Shown in pieces: positions 8,294-18,307 of a stretch of DNA of 60,194 bases. Below the pieces are notes generated by a model that saw nothing but the letters and a program-made list of their open reading frames with translations, ran no database searches and was not told the origin of the DNA. The position numbers were made by a program, and so were the translations under genes. Within the stretch, counting starts at the first letter, position 1. Each line of letters opens with the position of its first letter. The stretch lies in assembly GCA_029907465.1 (NCBI GenBank), contig JARYLV010000009.1:1-60194 (forward strand), read 5' to 3'. The stretch is from Methanomassiliicoccales archaeon (lineage in GTDB: Archaea; Thermoplasmatota; Thermoplasmata; Methanomassiliicoccales; JACIVX01).

Positions 8294-11200
8294 TTAGACT
8301 TCACCTGGATGGGTTTTCTCGTAAAACTCCTGGACTTCCCAGTCAGGGATCTTTTCCTCCCTGCTCTTCCTAAGCGTGAAGTTATTGATCCGCAAATGGG
8401 CGTTGAGTATCCTCTTCGCCTCCTGACCACCATGGAATTCATCGAGGTAAAGATCGGTGCCAAGGCGATGGGCTTTGAAACTGCCGATCAAACGAGGCCC
8501 TTTAAAGATCGCTTCAGCGCGCTGCCCAGCCTCTTTCTTCAACCAAGGCTGTAGATAGAAGTAGAGGTTGTCGTCGGTCGTGAGGACAAACCCGTCCTCA
8601 TATTCGATCTCTTTCAATGGTAGATCATTATTCAATATCCAATAAAGTGTTTCATCGTCGCTGATGAAATATCCCTTGGCGAGGAGACCTTCTCTCTCAA
8701 GGTTTGCAAGCAGCCTTCTCAAATCCCTCATAGGCATGATGAAGTCGAGCATCCTCGCGAGGTTTTCTGCGCTGAAGATGCCGTAGTTCTCAAAGAGATG
8801 TTCAACGAGTCTAGTGCGCGCTTCGTCCACAGTGAGGTCGATGTCTGGCACGACCGATATCCGCCTCTTCCCGTCAAAATATACTGCTGAGATCTCCACG
8901 AGTTTCTTGAGCGCCGCGTGCGTCCTCCCATAGCCTAGCGGTGACGCCGTAAATAACTCCTCTCTTGAAATCGAATAATAATCGCTGATGACACGGAGGA
9001 GGAGTTTCATGTCGTCCGTTATTTCGCCGTTCCTTGCCTTTCGGCAAAGTGAGGCGAATTCAACGGTCGTGTAGGTCATGAAAGAGGGGATCACTTGTGC
9101 TCGAACAAGCATCCCTTGTTCAAGGAGTTTTTTTAATGGGACCCTCACCTTACTCCTGAGATACGCGGGCGGATCGGCCCTGAACCCACCTGTCTTCTTC
9201 ACCGCCACGAGTACGTTCTCAAAGTTATTTTGCGGATAAATCGACTGCCTCGAGAAGATGTATTGGAGAACCTGTTCCCATGCGTAGACTTGCGGAACAA
9301 AGTTTCCCTTGATGAGGGACCTTCCTATCCGGTGGTATCCAGCATCGTGGAACTTCGCGATGAGCTCATCGGAAAGTTCTTCAACTTGTGCGCCAAGTGC
9401 TTCTTTTACCCTTACAATATCGTAGCCCAATTGCCGGTAAAAGACCATCATGTCATCGATCGCGTTCAAAACCTCATCGAGTACGCCATGGTCATCAAGA
9501 TCGATCGCCCTAATTTCAATGCACCCGCTCATTCTCCACTCTTCGACCGCTCCGATCAAGGTGCCATCGCGCATCACTGGATAGACCCACTTATCGCCGT
9601 ACCTCGAAGCGATCTCGGTCCAAAGAGGTTGAACCACAGGATCGTGGAGTGATCTTATACGAGTCTCTTTCACGGAGCCAGTGAAGCATTCGAGCTTATC
9701 GAGCTCGTCGGCGAAGATGAACATCTCCACCTGCGATTCGCCCACATTAATCCTCGCTATTTCCTCCCTATCAAGGATCGCCTCGATTTCTCCTGGCGAA
9801 AAGCCAGTATAACCCAGGACTGCTTGCAACGAAACCGGGCCATAGGCTCTGACGAATCGCCTAACAATTTCCTCCTTCGCATCACCTTCGTATGGTGGAA
9901 CATTGAGGCAGCCGTAAAAGTTCTCCCTCGAAAGATTTTCGTTTTCGTCGTAGAGCCTAATGATCAAAAGATTCCTGTCGAGCCTCTCGAGAACCGTTCT
10001 CAGCTGCTCTTTCGTCATGTTCACGAGGGAGGCAAGTTGCCTGAAACTGAGGCTGCCGTGGCGCCTGATGAGATCAAGTATCTCGATTTCCCACCGCCCG
10101 ATCGCGGATGTGCTGTAAGCAGACACATAGAGCGGCGCATCATCCGATAAAACATACCTCACGCGCCCCCTATGGAAACGCCCGAGGAGTATCCTACCAG
10201 ACTTTCTTAAGCACTCCCATTCTTCCATCGTAAACCCTGGCACACGATAGAAGACATCGAGGGGGTCACCTACCCCTCCGAGGAAGCGGAGGCATTCTTC
10301 GATCGAATTGAAGGGGCCATCGAGCTTCCACCTGCGATAGGATTCGACCGTCCTCGAATCAAAAGCCACAAGGCTTTCGCTCCGCAACCTAAGATAGTCG
10401 ACACGAAGCATGTACTGTGGCTTCTCCGAGACGATGAATTTACCCTTGACGAGGACACCCTCGTTGACGAGTGATTCGACTGAGTCTAGAACCTTTTCCT
10501 CCGCTTGCATCAATGCATATGCAATCTCTTCGACCGTCGCTGGACCGTTTGAGGCAAGGAATTTGCGTACGGCGATCTGCAGGGAATCATCGTACGGTCT
10601 CTTTGTGATGTCCCGGCGCTTAAAGAACCACTGGCCGCCCCTATGCGCAACTCTTCCGACGAGTTGGGTTGATTCCAGAACATGGATGACCCTGCTCACC
10701 TTTTCAAGGTCAATTCCGATGGTTTGCGCAATCTGTGCCTGCGTTTTTTCTTCACCGAGCGCGTCAAGAACTCTTCGCTCGAGATCGCCGAGCGATCGTT
10801 CTTTGCTGAACACAGTCGCGAATGTATTGAGATCATCACTTGCGACGAAGTAAAAGTCATCAATGAAGACCGATGCAATCTTCATCTCTTCGAGAAGCTC
10901 CTCTGCCCACTTCTCAACGGTCTTTCTGTCTTTCGAAGCGTAGGGATAGATACTCCGCGCTCGCTCTTTGAAAATTCTCATCGGCCCTGCGAGCCTGAGC
11001 AAATTAAGGATATCCTCCTTTTTCTCGATCGTTCCGAGCTTCTTTCTAAAGTAGGCAGCGACTCGTTCCGAATCGAACTCAAATTCTGATAGCTCAGCGA
11101 CGAGAACTTTAGAGAGAATCTTGCGATGGAGTTCCTTCAGCAGGGAGCTACGGTCCTCCATCAACACGATGTCAGAGATACCAGCAAGGATTACGCCGTG

Positions 11201-13666
11201 GGCAAACGGCGAGGGGGTTGAGGAGTAGTCAATTGCCTTGACGGCGATCTCCCCTTTTTCAATCAAGGACAATACGAGCTTTGCATTTTGGAGGTCCATG
11301 ACATCGTTGAGGATTTCCCTATAAGTCTCCTCAATGATCGGCATCTTCTCTATATTACCAAGTGCGTCAAGGAGATAGCCCGAGCGAAGCTGTTGCCTAT
11401 TGACGGAGACTTCTCTCCCCTTATAATTCCTGAGAATCATGAAGCTCCTTGCGGCCGTGTGGCGAAACCGCTGTTTGAATATCTCAGAGTCCCTGACGGC
11501 GCGCCGGAGAATATTTTCAAGGTCGTTACTCGACACAATCTTCTCAATCCCGTCAAGATCGACTCGCTTTGGCATGTTCAATAAGAATGCATCGTCTGTT
11601 ACAGACACGCTGACATTGCAGTTGAGAGACTTCGTAAGTTGGAACGCGTATGCGCGGGAAAGAGCGTCGTTAACGCGCCTGCCAAAGGGGAAGTGGAAGA
11701 CGATACTGTAGTTGCCAGCCATGTCCCTGTAACCTTCGACCACGAGCACGCGATCATTCGGTATTATGCCACAGGCTGCCTGTTGCTCTTTGAAGTAACT
11801 GATGATCGATCTGGCAGACCCGTAATCGATATTGAAATCAGCGACAAGCCACCTGATCGTTTTTTCCTCGTCTTCTTTGAGCTTCGCCGCCATCTCCCTG
11901 CGGAAGCGTGCAATCTCGATGGAGAGGTCGAAGCTCCTTGGTAACATCTCACCTGTCCACGAAGGAACTGTCGGTTTCCTTCCCGTCGCCGTCTTGACAA
12001 AAACCCTCATGCCCTTTGTCCTGACATACTCATAGGTTCTTCCGCCGAGCACGAAGATGTCCTTCGGCGTGAGACGTTCGACGAACTTTTCAGATACGTC
12101 GCCCACTTGTCCTCCTTTTTCTGTATAAACGGTATAATTCGCTTCCTCCGGGATCGTCCCAAGATTGAGCGAGTAGATCATCCTCGCTCCCCGCTTCCTG
12201 CCAAAGCGCCCTTCCACCTCGTCGTACCAAATCTTGGAGTAAACACCCTCAAACTCATCCTTGCTCCCGAGGTAGCGGAGTACGTCGTAAAACTGCTCCT
12301 CCTTTAGATTTCTGTAGCAGTATGAGCGACGAATGATCCCCAGCGCATCCTTTACATCCCATCGCTTCTCGATCGACATACCAACAATCGTCTGTGCCAG
12401 CACATCGAGACAGTTCTCAGGAATGCTCACCCTGTCGATCTGATTCCTCTTAACAGCCCTCGAGAGCACGGCACATTCAACGAGATCATCGTTGTCGAAG
12501 ACGATGAGCCGGCCCTTTGAGGTCTGCCTATAGCCGTGACCGCTTCTCCCTATTCGCTGGAGCGCTTTCGCCACCGACTTGGGCGAGCCGATCTGGCAAA
12601 CGAGATCAATCGACCCGATGTCAATACCTAGCTCAAGGGACGTCGATGAGACGACGCATCTCAATTCGCCCTTCTTCAGCCGCTCCTCGACATCGAGTCT
12701 TGTCTCCTTGCTCAGACTCCCGTGGTGTGCCTCGATTGCCTCAACGCCCCTCTCTTTCAGCTTGTACACGACGTTTTCCGTTCCAGATCTTGTGTTGGTG
12801 AAAATGAGTGTCGTCGTGTGCTTCTCTATGAGATCCTTCAGCATGTCGTACATTTTCGAATTGACGATTTCGTAGGGTAAGGCAGTCATGTCCTCTGTTG
12901 GGCAGAGGACCTTCAAGTCAAGGTTCTTCTGGCTTCGTACCTCAACAATCTTGATTGGCCTCTGCTTCCCATCCTCAAAACCTGCAAGGAATGCAGCGAT
13001 CTCCTCGATTGGGGCGAGGGTTGCCGACAGACCGATTCTCACGAATCGCCTTTCGCAATACGCCTGGAGCCTTTCGAGCGTTAGGGAGAGCATCACGCCC
13101 CTCTTCGAGTCGCAGAGCTCGTGAACCTCGTCTACGATCACATATTCCACTTCCGAAAACCGCTCCCGAAACTTCGGGGCTGCTAGAACCAGTGCAAGCG
13201 ACTCTGGAGTAGTGATGAAGATGTGCGGCGGCCTTCTCAGCATTCTCTGCCTCTCATAGGACGAGGTGTCACCGGACCGCACGCCAACCCTGATATCTGG
13301 GAATTCCAGGCCCTTTTTCTCTGCGAGAGCTTTCATCTCCCTCAGCGGTTCCTCGAGATTTCTGTTGATGTCGTTCGCGAGGGCTTTCAATGGGGATACA
13401 TAGACCGCATATACCCTGTCTTCCAGCTTTCCCTTTTTTGAGTAGCTGACCAGCTCATTAATGATTGCCAGAAAGGCGGTCAGTGTTTTCCCTGAGCCCG
13501 TTGGTGAGGATACAAGAACGTTCTCCCTCCGGTGAATGAGGGGGATCGCATAAGATTGCGGCTCAGTCAGATCCTCAAATTTACCGTTGAACCATTCCGC
13601 GATCAGCGGATCCATGAGAGCGAGTACTTCCTCTTTCGTGTAGCACCGCGTAACTCGTTCGATCAT
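8294..13666 (-). CDS. lhr: Very large Lhr-type superfamily 2 helicase
   Basis: The 1790-residue helicase starts with a complete SF2 core: SSPTGSGKT (P-loop), VIVDEVHEL (DEVH box), GLSATLAP, IFTNTRSGTE, SSTSLELGIDIG and QRIGRSGH. The Lhr winged-helix/beta-sheet domain follows, ending around residue 850. The remaining 900 residues are repeated winged-helix-like units such as GPATVEEIAYALM, GPVSLQAVLGYTGFSPGEIEAIL and SAENLARMLDFIMPMRDLRRLL, comparable with the C-terminal extension of full-length bacterial Lhr. Lhr proteins unwind DNA and DNA-RNA hybrids in repair. At 1790 residues it exceeds E. coli Lhr (about 1540). A TTG at 13693 is in frame. I prefer the ATG at 13666, which has GGAG about ten bases upstream. 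It ends one base from the Thi4 stop. Confidence 0.88.
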   Translation of the reverse strand: MIERVTRCYTKEEVLALMDPLIAEWFNGKFEDLTEPQSYAIPLIHRRENVLVSSPTGSGKTLTAFLAIINELVSYSKKGKLEDRVYAVYVSPLKALANDINRNLEEPLREMKALAEKKGLEFPDIRVGVRSGDTSSYERQRMLRRPPHIFITTPESLALVLAAPKFRERFSEVEYVIVDEVHELCDSKRGVMLSLTLERLQAYCERRFVRIGLSATLAPIEEIAAFLAGFEDGKQRPIKIVEVRSQKNLDLKVLCPTEDMTALPYEIVNSKMYDMLKDLIEKHTTTLIFTNTRSGTENVVYKLKERGVEAIEAHHGSLSKETRLDVEERLKKGELRCVVSSTSLELGIDIGSIDLVCQIGSPKSVAKALQRIGRSGHGYRQTSKGRLIVFDNDDLVECAVLSRAVKRNQIDRVSIPENCLDVLAQTIVGMSIEKRWDVKDALGIIRRSYCYRNLKEEQFYDVLRYLGSKDEFEGVYSKIWYDEVEGRFGRKRGARMIYSLNLGTIPEEANYTVYTEKGGQVGDVSEKFVERLTPKDIFVLGGRTYEYVRTKGMRVFVKTATGRKPTVPSWTGEMLPRSFDLSIEIARFRREMAAKLKEDEEKTIRWLVADFNIDYGSARSIISYFKEQQAACGIIPNDRVLVVEGYRDMAGNYSIVFHFPFGRRVNDALSRAYAFQLTKSLNCNVSVSVTDDAFLLNMPKRVDLDGIEKIVSSNDLENILRRAVRDSEIFKQRFRHTAARSFMILRNYKGREVSVNRQQLRSGYLLDALGNIEKMPIIEETYREILNDVMDLQNAKLVLSLIEKGEIAVKAIDYSSTPSPFAHGVILAGISDIVLMEDRSSLLKELHRKILSKVLVAELSEFEFDSERVAAYFRKKLGTIEKKEDILNLLRLAGPMRIFKERARSIYPYASKDRKTVEKWAEELLEEMKIASVFIDDFYFVASDDLNTFATVFSKERSLGDLERRVLDALGEEKTQAQIAQTIGIDLEKVSRVIHVLESTQLVGRVAHRGGQWFFKRRDITKRPYDDSLQIAVRKFLASNGPATVEEIAYALMQAEEKVLDSVESLVNEGVLVKGKFIVSEKPQYMLRVDYLRLRSESLVAFDSRTVESYRRWKLDGPFNSIEECLRFLGGVGDPLDVFYRVPGFTMEEWECLRKSGRILLGRFHRGRVRYVLSDDAPLYVSAYSTSAIGRWEIEILDLIRRHGSLSFRQLASLVNMTKEQLRTVLERLDRNLLIIRLYDENENLSRENFYGCLNVPPYEGDAKEEIVRRFVRAYGPVSLQAVLGYTGFSPGEIEAILDREEIARINVGESQVEMFIFADELDKLECFTGSVKETRIRSLHDPVVQPLWTEIASRYGDKWVYPVMRDGTLIGAVEEWRMSGCIEIRAIDLDDHGVLDEVLNAIDDMMVFYRQLGYDIVRVKEALGAQVEELSDELIAKFHDAGYHRIGRSLIKGNFVPQVYAWEQVLQYIFSRQSIYPQNNFENVLVAVKKTGGFRADPPAYLRSKVRVPLKKLLEQGMLVRAQVIPSFMTYTTVEFASLCRKARNGEITDDMKLLLRVISDYYSISREELFTASPLGYGRTHAALKKLVEISAVYFDGKRRISVVPDIDLTVDEARTRLVEHLFENYGIFSAENLARMLDFIMPMRDLRRLLANLEREGLLAKGYFISDDETLYWILNNDLPLKEIEYEDGFVLTTDDNLYFYLQPWLKKEAGQRAEAIFKGPRLIGSFKAHRLGTDLYLDEFHGGQEAKRILNAHLRINNFTLRKSREEKIPDWEVQEFYEKTHPGEV

Positions 13667-13806
13667 CAACCTATCTCTCCGAACTGAAATCAAAATTCAT
13701 TGATCGTTCTCATATTACTAATTTACGAAGAGGGGTTCCATAGGGAAGAGGACACATTCCCTCAGGGATCACCACAAATTATCCAACGAATTTCATGTTT
13801 CGCAAT

Positions 13807-13815
13807 TAATTTATT
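13807..13815 (+). promoter_or_regulatory. TATA box of the surface-protein gene
   Basis: An AATTTATT-type box lies 26-30 bases before the ATG at 13841, which fits a leaderless or almost leaderless mRNA and supports that start over the upstream GTG at 13700. Confidence 0.45.
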
Positions 13816-13840
13816 CTCAGCAGTCTATAGTACGCCTGAC

Positions 13841-14890
13841 ATGAGAACCTTTTCTGCCTTTCTACTCATCGCTGCCATGACTTCCATTCTCTTGCTACCT
13901 GCCTCTATCAGTTCTCTCGCGCAAGAGGATAATTACCACATCAGAGGGTTTGTTTTCGACGATACGGGCTCGCCACTTGCGGGGGTCAACGTCACCGCGG
14001 TCAACACGACGACAAACTCCGTGTTCTTTTCCATTTCTAACACCTCTGGCGAATACAACCTATCGCTTCCTTCTGGCACGTACAACATCACAGCCTCCTT
14101 AACGAACTACACAGCGAATATCACCTATCACAACGTCATCGTCGATCCCTCACACATTCCAGTTCTCAATTTTACGATGTCTGAAATCCTCGGAACGCTG
14201 ACGGGCCACGTCACAAATGGTACAGCGCCGGTACAGGGAGCTACTATTCATCTGAAGAGTTCAAAAAACAACTATTCGGCTGTGTCTATGGGCCCGCTTG
14301 GCGAATACACTATTAACAGGGTTGCACCGGGGATCTATGTCGCCTATGCAGAAAAGCAAGGATACTGGACTTCATATTACAATGAGCCTGTCGTCATTCT
14401 TCGGGGAAAAAAGACCGTTCTCAATTTCACACTACTCGAGCAACCCGCGAAGCTCTACGGTCGAGTCTATTTTGGGGAAGGACCAGTTGCTGGCGTACAA
14501 GTCATCCTGCAATCGCAGAGTTATTCGGCTTCTACGACAACAGATGCAAATGGCAATTACACATTTTCAAACGTTCCATCTGGAACATACTCCCTTATAT
14601 TCAGAAAACAGGGATACCAAGAGAGGACGGTTCAGATCACCCTCTCGCCGTTTGAAGAAAAGCGCTACGATCTTTCCCTTGAGAAAGAGCTACCCCAGGG
14701 AAACGGTGGATTCATTCCGGGGTTCGATCTCCCGCATTCCCTGATGGTCGTCGCCCTTTCCGTCGCGATCGTCCTGCTGATCATATCCCTTTTCATCCGC
14801 TTCAAGACTATCGAGAACCCTGAACTGCTGGCGCGCGGAGAGCCGGAAGTCGAAGAGCAAGAAGAAAAGAAGACTGATGAAGGGAAATAG
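13841..14890 (+). CDS. Membrane-anchored surface protein with three carboxypeptidase-regulatory-like repeats
   Basis: The 349-residue protein has a signal peptide at residues 1-29 (AFLLIAAMTSILLLPASISS). Three beta-sandwich repeats of the CarboxypepD_reg type begin at IRGFVFDDTGSPLAGVNV, LTGHVTNGTAPVQGATI and LYGRVYFGEGPVAGVQV, each ending with a YxxSxxPSGTY-like turn. A transmembrane helix near residue 300 (SLMVVALSVAIVLLIISLFI) and an acidic cytoplasmic tail follow. Many NxS/T sequons in the outer part fit N-glycosylation. The topology is typical of archaeal cell-surface proteins. The ligand is unknown. It is transcribed divergently from the Lhr helicase gene. Confidence 0.8.
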   Translation: MRTFSAFLLIAAMTSILLLPASISSLAQEDNYHIRGFVFDDTGSPLAGVNVTAVNTTTNSVFFSISNTSGEYNLSLPSGTYNITASLTNYTANITYHNVIVDPSHIPVLNFTMSEILGTLTGHVTNGTAPVQGATIHLKSSKNNYSAVSMGPLGEYTINRVAPGIYVAYAEKQGYWTSYYNEPVVILRGKKTVLNFTLLEQPAKLYGRVYFGEGPVAGVQVILQSQSYSASTTTDANGNYTFSNVPSGTYSLIFRKQGYQERTVQITLSPFEEKRYDLSLEKELPQGNGGFIPGFDLPHSLMVVALSVAIVLLIISLFIRFKTIENPELLARGEPEVEEQEEKKTDEGK

Positions 14891-14942
14891 TGAACCCAGG
14901 ATCATCACTCAAAATTTCATGAAAAAACCGACTGACACCCCG

Positions 14943-15539
14943 TCACTTCTTCAAGCCTAAGCTTTGCCGCACCGCGGGAAGATTTTCTTTCACCCGCCTA
15001 TCCACCTCATCATAAAGGCTCTCGCCATTTGCATCGATTCCGACGATGAGCGGACCGAAATCCTTTACTTCGAATACCCAAAGTGCCTCAGGCATTCCCA
15101 AATCAAGCCATTCGACACCGACAACTCTATCGATTCTCTTCGCTGCTATAACAGCAGCACCGCCAGTGAAAGCGAGGTAAACACATCCATAACGCCTCAT
15201 CGCTTCTGCGGTTTGCCTTGACATCCCGCCCTTCCCAATGATCGCTCTCACACCGAAGACCTCGATGAACTTGGGTTCGAGTCCATTCATCCTTGCACTT
15301 GTCGTCGGGCCGGCGGCCAGCACCTTCCAATCGTTTCCCTCCTTCTTCACGATCGGCCCGCAGTGGAACACTGCTGCATCTCTCAAATCAACAGGGAGCG
15401 TTTCCCCGCGTTCGTGCATTTCGAGTGCCCGACGATGCATCTCGTCTCTGCCCGTGTAAATGATGCCGCTGAGCCTAACCGTGTCACCAGCCCTGAGCGA
15501 CCTGATGACTTTTTCTGAGAGAGGGGTTGTGAGGATCAT
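14943..15539 (-). CDS. fumB: Fumarate hydratase, class I, beta subunit
   Basis: The 198-residue protein matches the C-terminal half of class I fumarases: TTPLSEKVIRSLRAGD, LSGIIYTGRDEMHRR, FHCGPIV, AAGPTTSARMNG, VRAIIGKGGM and LAFTGGAAVIAAKRI. With the alpha subunit it forms the iron-sulfur enzyme that interconverts fumarate and malate. The start overlaps the alpha stop as ATGA, so the two are coupled. L(+)-tartrate dehydratase is a close paralogue and cannot be fully excluded by eye. Confidence 0.88.
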   Translation of the reverse strand: MILTTPLSEKVIRSLRAGDTVRLSGIIYTGRDEMHRRALEMHERGETLPVDLRDAAVFHCGPIVKKEGNDWKVLAAGPTTSARMNGLEPKFIEVFGVRAIIGKGGMSRQTAEAMRRYGCVYLAFTGGAAVIAAKRIDRVVGVEWLDLGMPEALWVFEVKDFGPLIVGIDANGESLYDEVDRRVKENLPAVRQSLGLKK

Positions 15540-16408
15540 TGTGACCCCCCAGGCAGGTAAATGACTGTCCCGTCCTCAAAGACTCTCGCCGTTGCCCTTC
15601 GCGCCGCCCAGCATTGCAGATTAATCGCAACTGGTAGACTCGCTGTGTGGCAGTACGCCGTTTTAATCTTGACACCGAGGACTGTCGTTCGTCCACCGAG
15701 CCCCATCGGCCCTATACCCGTCTGGTTGAGCGCTGAATGAATCTCCCGTTCCAGCGCAGAGAGATCGGGGTCAGGATTCTCTTCTTCGAGGGAAACAAGA
15801 AGTGCTTCCTTTGCCAACGTCATAGCAATATCAGAAGACCCGCCGATGCCGACGCCCACAATAACAGGCGGGCACGGCTTCCCGCCGGCGCCAACAATCG
15901 TTTCCAGAATGAATGCCTTGATCCCCTCCAGACCGTCTGAGGGGTTGAGCATTTTCAGCGCGCTCATGTTCTCAGATCCGGCTCCCTTCGGCATAACCGT
16001 GATTTCGAAGTAATCTTCCTCCCCTGGTGAGAAATGGACGTAGGGCATCCGTTCGCCGATATTATTTCCAGGATTCTTTCGTGTGATCGGGTGGACGACG
16101 TTTGGCCGTAGCGGGATCTCTTCCGTTGCCCTCCTCACTCCGGCTTTGATCCCTTCCATCACCTCCGGGGTACACTCACCTCTGACAAAGAAGAGGGGGA
16201 TCCCAGTATCCTGGCACAAAGGAATCGAACATGCCGACGCCGTTTTGACGTTCTCGAGGATCGTCTGTAACTGGACCCTCGCAACATCAGAGACCTCAGA
16301 TTCAATTGAGTTCTCTAGCGCGCGGAGGACGTCACTGGGAATCGTCATTGAGGCCCTTCGCAAAAGATCCACAACAACTTCTTCAATCAGATGGGAGGAG
16401 ATCATCAT
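15536..16408 (-). CDS. fumA: Fumarate hydratase, class I, alpha subunit
   Basis: This is the cluster-bearing N-terminal half of class I fumarase, with [68 protein letters not shown] and [21 protein letters not shown]. Cysteines in PLCQDTG, GKPCPP and AYCHTA fit the three [4Fe-4S] ligands. Several in-frame starts exist (16462, 16432, 16408, 16405). I chose 16408 because family members begin close to [17 protein letters not shown]. Its promoter is shared with or adjacent to that of the divergent ABC operon, with an AT-rich element at 16461-16474. Confidence 0.87.
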   Translation of the reverse strand: MMISSHLIEEVVVDLLRRASMTIPSDVLRALENSIESEVSDVARVQLQTILENVKTASACSIPLCQDTGIPLFFVRGECTPEVMEGIKAGVRRATEEIPLRPNVVHPITRKNPGNNIGERMPYVHFSPGEEDYFEITVMPKGAGSENMSALKMLNPSDGLEGIKAFILETIVGAGGKPCPPVIVGVGIGGSSDIAMTLAKEALLVSLEEENPDPDLSALEREIHSALNQTGIGPMGLGGRTTVLGVKIKTAYCHTASLPVAINLQCWAARRATARVFEDGTVIYLPGGSQ

Positions 16409-16520
16409 ACCACACAAAATGTATTGGGGCATTTGGAAATAATGTTTTGTCTGCGCTACCAAAAATTTAATATCGTAACTCCTTCGTTCAACGGTTCACT
16501 CAAATCAGTAGGTCATTCAT

Positions 16521-17456
16521 ATGGATGCGCCCATTGTAATTGAAAACTTGACGAAGGAATTTAATGGCTTCAAAGCAGTTGATACGCTGAACCTCACGGT
16601 CAAGAAGAAATCGTTCCTTGGCTTCCTCGGCCCTAACGGTGCCGGGAAGACGACGACGATCAAAATTCTGACAAGCATGCTTTCAGCCACATCAGGCCGT
16701 GCCTTTCTCAACGGGATCGATGTGACGAAGGACCCAAAGAAGGCGCTCGCTGGTGTCGGTGCTGTCGTCGAGACACCTGAGTTCTATCCCTACCTAACGC
16801 CTATTGAGACCTTGAGTTACCTCGGCACCCTGAGAGGGATGTCCAAGAACGAGATTGAGAGGAGAAGCAAGGAGGTCCTCGAAGTCGTCAAGCTCTCGGA
16901 ATGGGCGAATAAAAGGATCGGTAAGTTTTCAAAAGGAATGAAACAGCGCCTCGCGATCGCGCAGGCACTCCTGCACGAGCCCACTGTCCTTATCCTCGAT
17001 GAGCCGACGTCGGGACTCGACCCTAGAGGAATGGTTGAGGTCAGGAATATCCTCAAGGAGCTGAAGAAGGGCGACTACACGATCTTCATGAGTTCACACC
17101 TCCTCAACGAAGTCCAAGAGGTGTGCGAAAGCGTTGCCCTTATCGACCGGGGGAAACTCTTGCTACATGATACCGTCGACTCGCTGACACGCAAGACGCG
17201 CGTGAAGGACCTCGAAGTGCGGGTACTACAGCCATTGGATGGCTACATGGTCGACCGTATCTCTCACTTTGATGGTGTCATTTCGGCAGATCCTCAGGGA
17301 GACCGACAGCTCAAAATCACCTTCGACGGTGATGAGCAGATGCAGGCAAAGCTGTTGACCGACATCCAGGCATTAGGCCTCAGGGTCGTGAGCTTTAGGG
17401 AGATAGGGGTCGCACTGGAGTCACTTTATATGTCGTTGATCAAGGATTCGAGGTGA
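16521..17456 (+). CDS. ABC transporter ATP-binding protein
   Basis: A 311-residue ABC ATPase of the ABC-2 exporter (CcmA/DrrA-like) group. Walker A is LGPNGAGKTT, the Q-loop region is VVETPEFYPYLT, the signature is KFSKGMKQRLAIAQALL, Walker B is VLILDEPTSGLDPRG, and the switch histidine lies in MSSHLLNEV. A C-terminal domain of about 100 residues follows. It energises the permease encoded four bases downstream. The substrate is unknown; this class exports drugs, lipids or bacteriocin-like compounds. Confidence 0.88.
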   Translation: MDAPIVIENLTKEFNGFKAVDTLNLTVKKKSFLGFLGPNGAGKTTTIKILTSMLSATSGRAFLNGIDVTKDPKKALAGVGAVVETPEFYPYLTPIETLSYLGTLRGMSKNEIERRSKEVLEVVKLSEWANKRIGKFSKGMKQRLAIAQALLHEPTVLILDEPTSGLDPRGMVEVRNILKELKKGDYTIFMSSHLLNEVQEVCESVALIDRGKLLLHDTVDSLTRKTRVKDLEVRVLQPLDGYMVDRISHFDGVISADPQGDRQLKITFDGDEQMQAKLLTDIQALGLRVVSFREIGVALESLYMSLIKDSR

Positions 17457-17460
17457 GGAG

Positions 17461-18294
17461 ATGACCGTCGATAGCAATATCCCATCAGACTTCAGCCAGA
17501 TGATGACTGTCACCCGGTACGAATTCCTCAAGTATCTAAGGAGCAGGCGCCTCCTTGGAATTTTTGTTCTTGAATTCCTCATGATCGCACTCATCATGGT
17601 CGTCCCTCCTGCACTAGGAAGGGATTATCCCGATGACCCCGCGGAATTCTCACAGCTCTTTGTTCAATGGGTCTGGTTTTTGATCATCGTCGGGACGACA
17701 TTGCTGGCAAGCGATTCCCTCGTGTCAGAATTCCAGAACAGAACGGGGTACCTCATCTTCCCCAACCCCGTGAAAAGAAGTGTCCTCTTTGCAGGGAAGT
17801 TCCTCGCGTCTGTTGGCATCATTTCCGCGGCATTAGGGATTTTTTACGGCGTTTCCTCTGTTCTTGTATTCGCGGTCAGAGGTAGCCTTTCTGAACTAAC
17901 AGCGTCATCATTCGGCCTCGCGATTCTCTTCGCGATTGCGGCCGTCTCAGTCGCATACCTCATCAGCGCTGTCATGAAGGGTTCGACTGGAGCGCTCGTT
18001 CTCACCTTCGCCCTCTTCTTCCCGATCCTCCTCATCGCAGACGGGATTCTGACGTTCGCAAAGGTCAAGCCAGACTTTTCCATAAGTTTTGCTTCTGGCG
18101 TGATCAACTACATTATGGAGACGCCCTATCCAAAGGACTTCGTTCAAACGATAAACTTGCCTGGTGGCGGCGTCTTTGAAATCGCGAACTATTACCCTGA
18201 GGTGACGACAGCGATTCTCGTTGCGATTGCGTACAGCGTCATTTCATTACTCCTCGCGTTCATAATTTTCTCTAGGAGAGAAATGGCAGCGTGA
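17461..18294 (+). CDS. ABC-2 type transporter permease
   Basis: The 277-residue integral membrane protein has about six hydrophobic helices, starting with LLGIFVLEFLMIALIMVV and ending with AILVAIAYSVISLLLAFIIF. The SLVSEFQNRTGYLIFPNPV stretch is the motif that follows helix two in ABC-2 (ABC2_membrane) permeases. An AGGTGAGGAG ribosome-binding sequence directly precedes the ATG. It pairs with the ATPase gene upstream to make a simple exporter. Confidence 0.85.
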   Translation: MTVDSNIPSDFSQMMTVTRYEFLKYLRSRRLLGIFVLEFLMIALIMVVPPALGRDYPDDPAEFSQLFVQWVWFLIIVGTTLLASDSLVSEFQNRTGYLIFPNPVKRSVLFAGKFLASVGIISAALGIFYGVSSVLVFAVRGSLSELTASSFGLAILFAIAAVSVAYLISAVMKGSTGALVLTFALFFPILLIADGILTFAKVKPDFSISFASGVINYIMETPYPKDFVQTINLPGGGVFEIANYYPEVTTAILVAIAYSVISLLLAFIIFSRREMAA

Positions 18295-18307
18295 CGGAGG
18301 AGATCGG

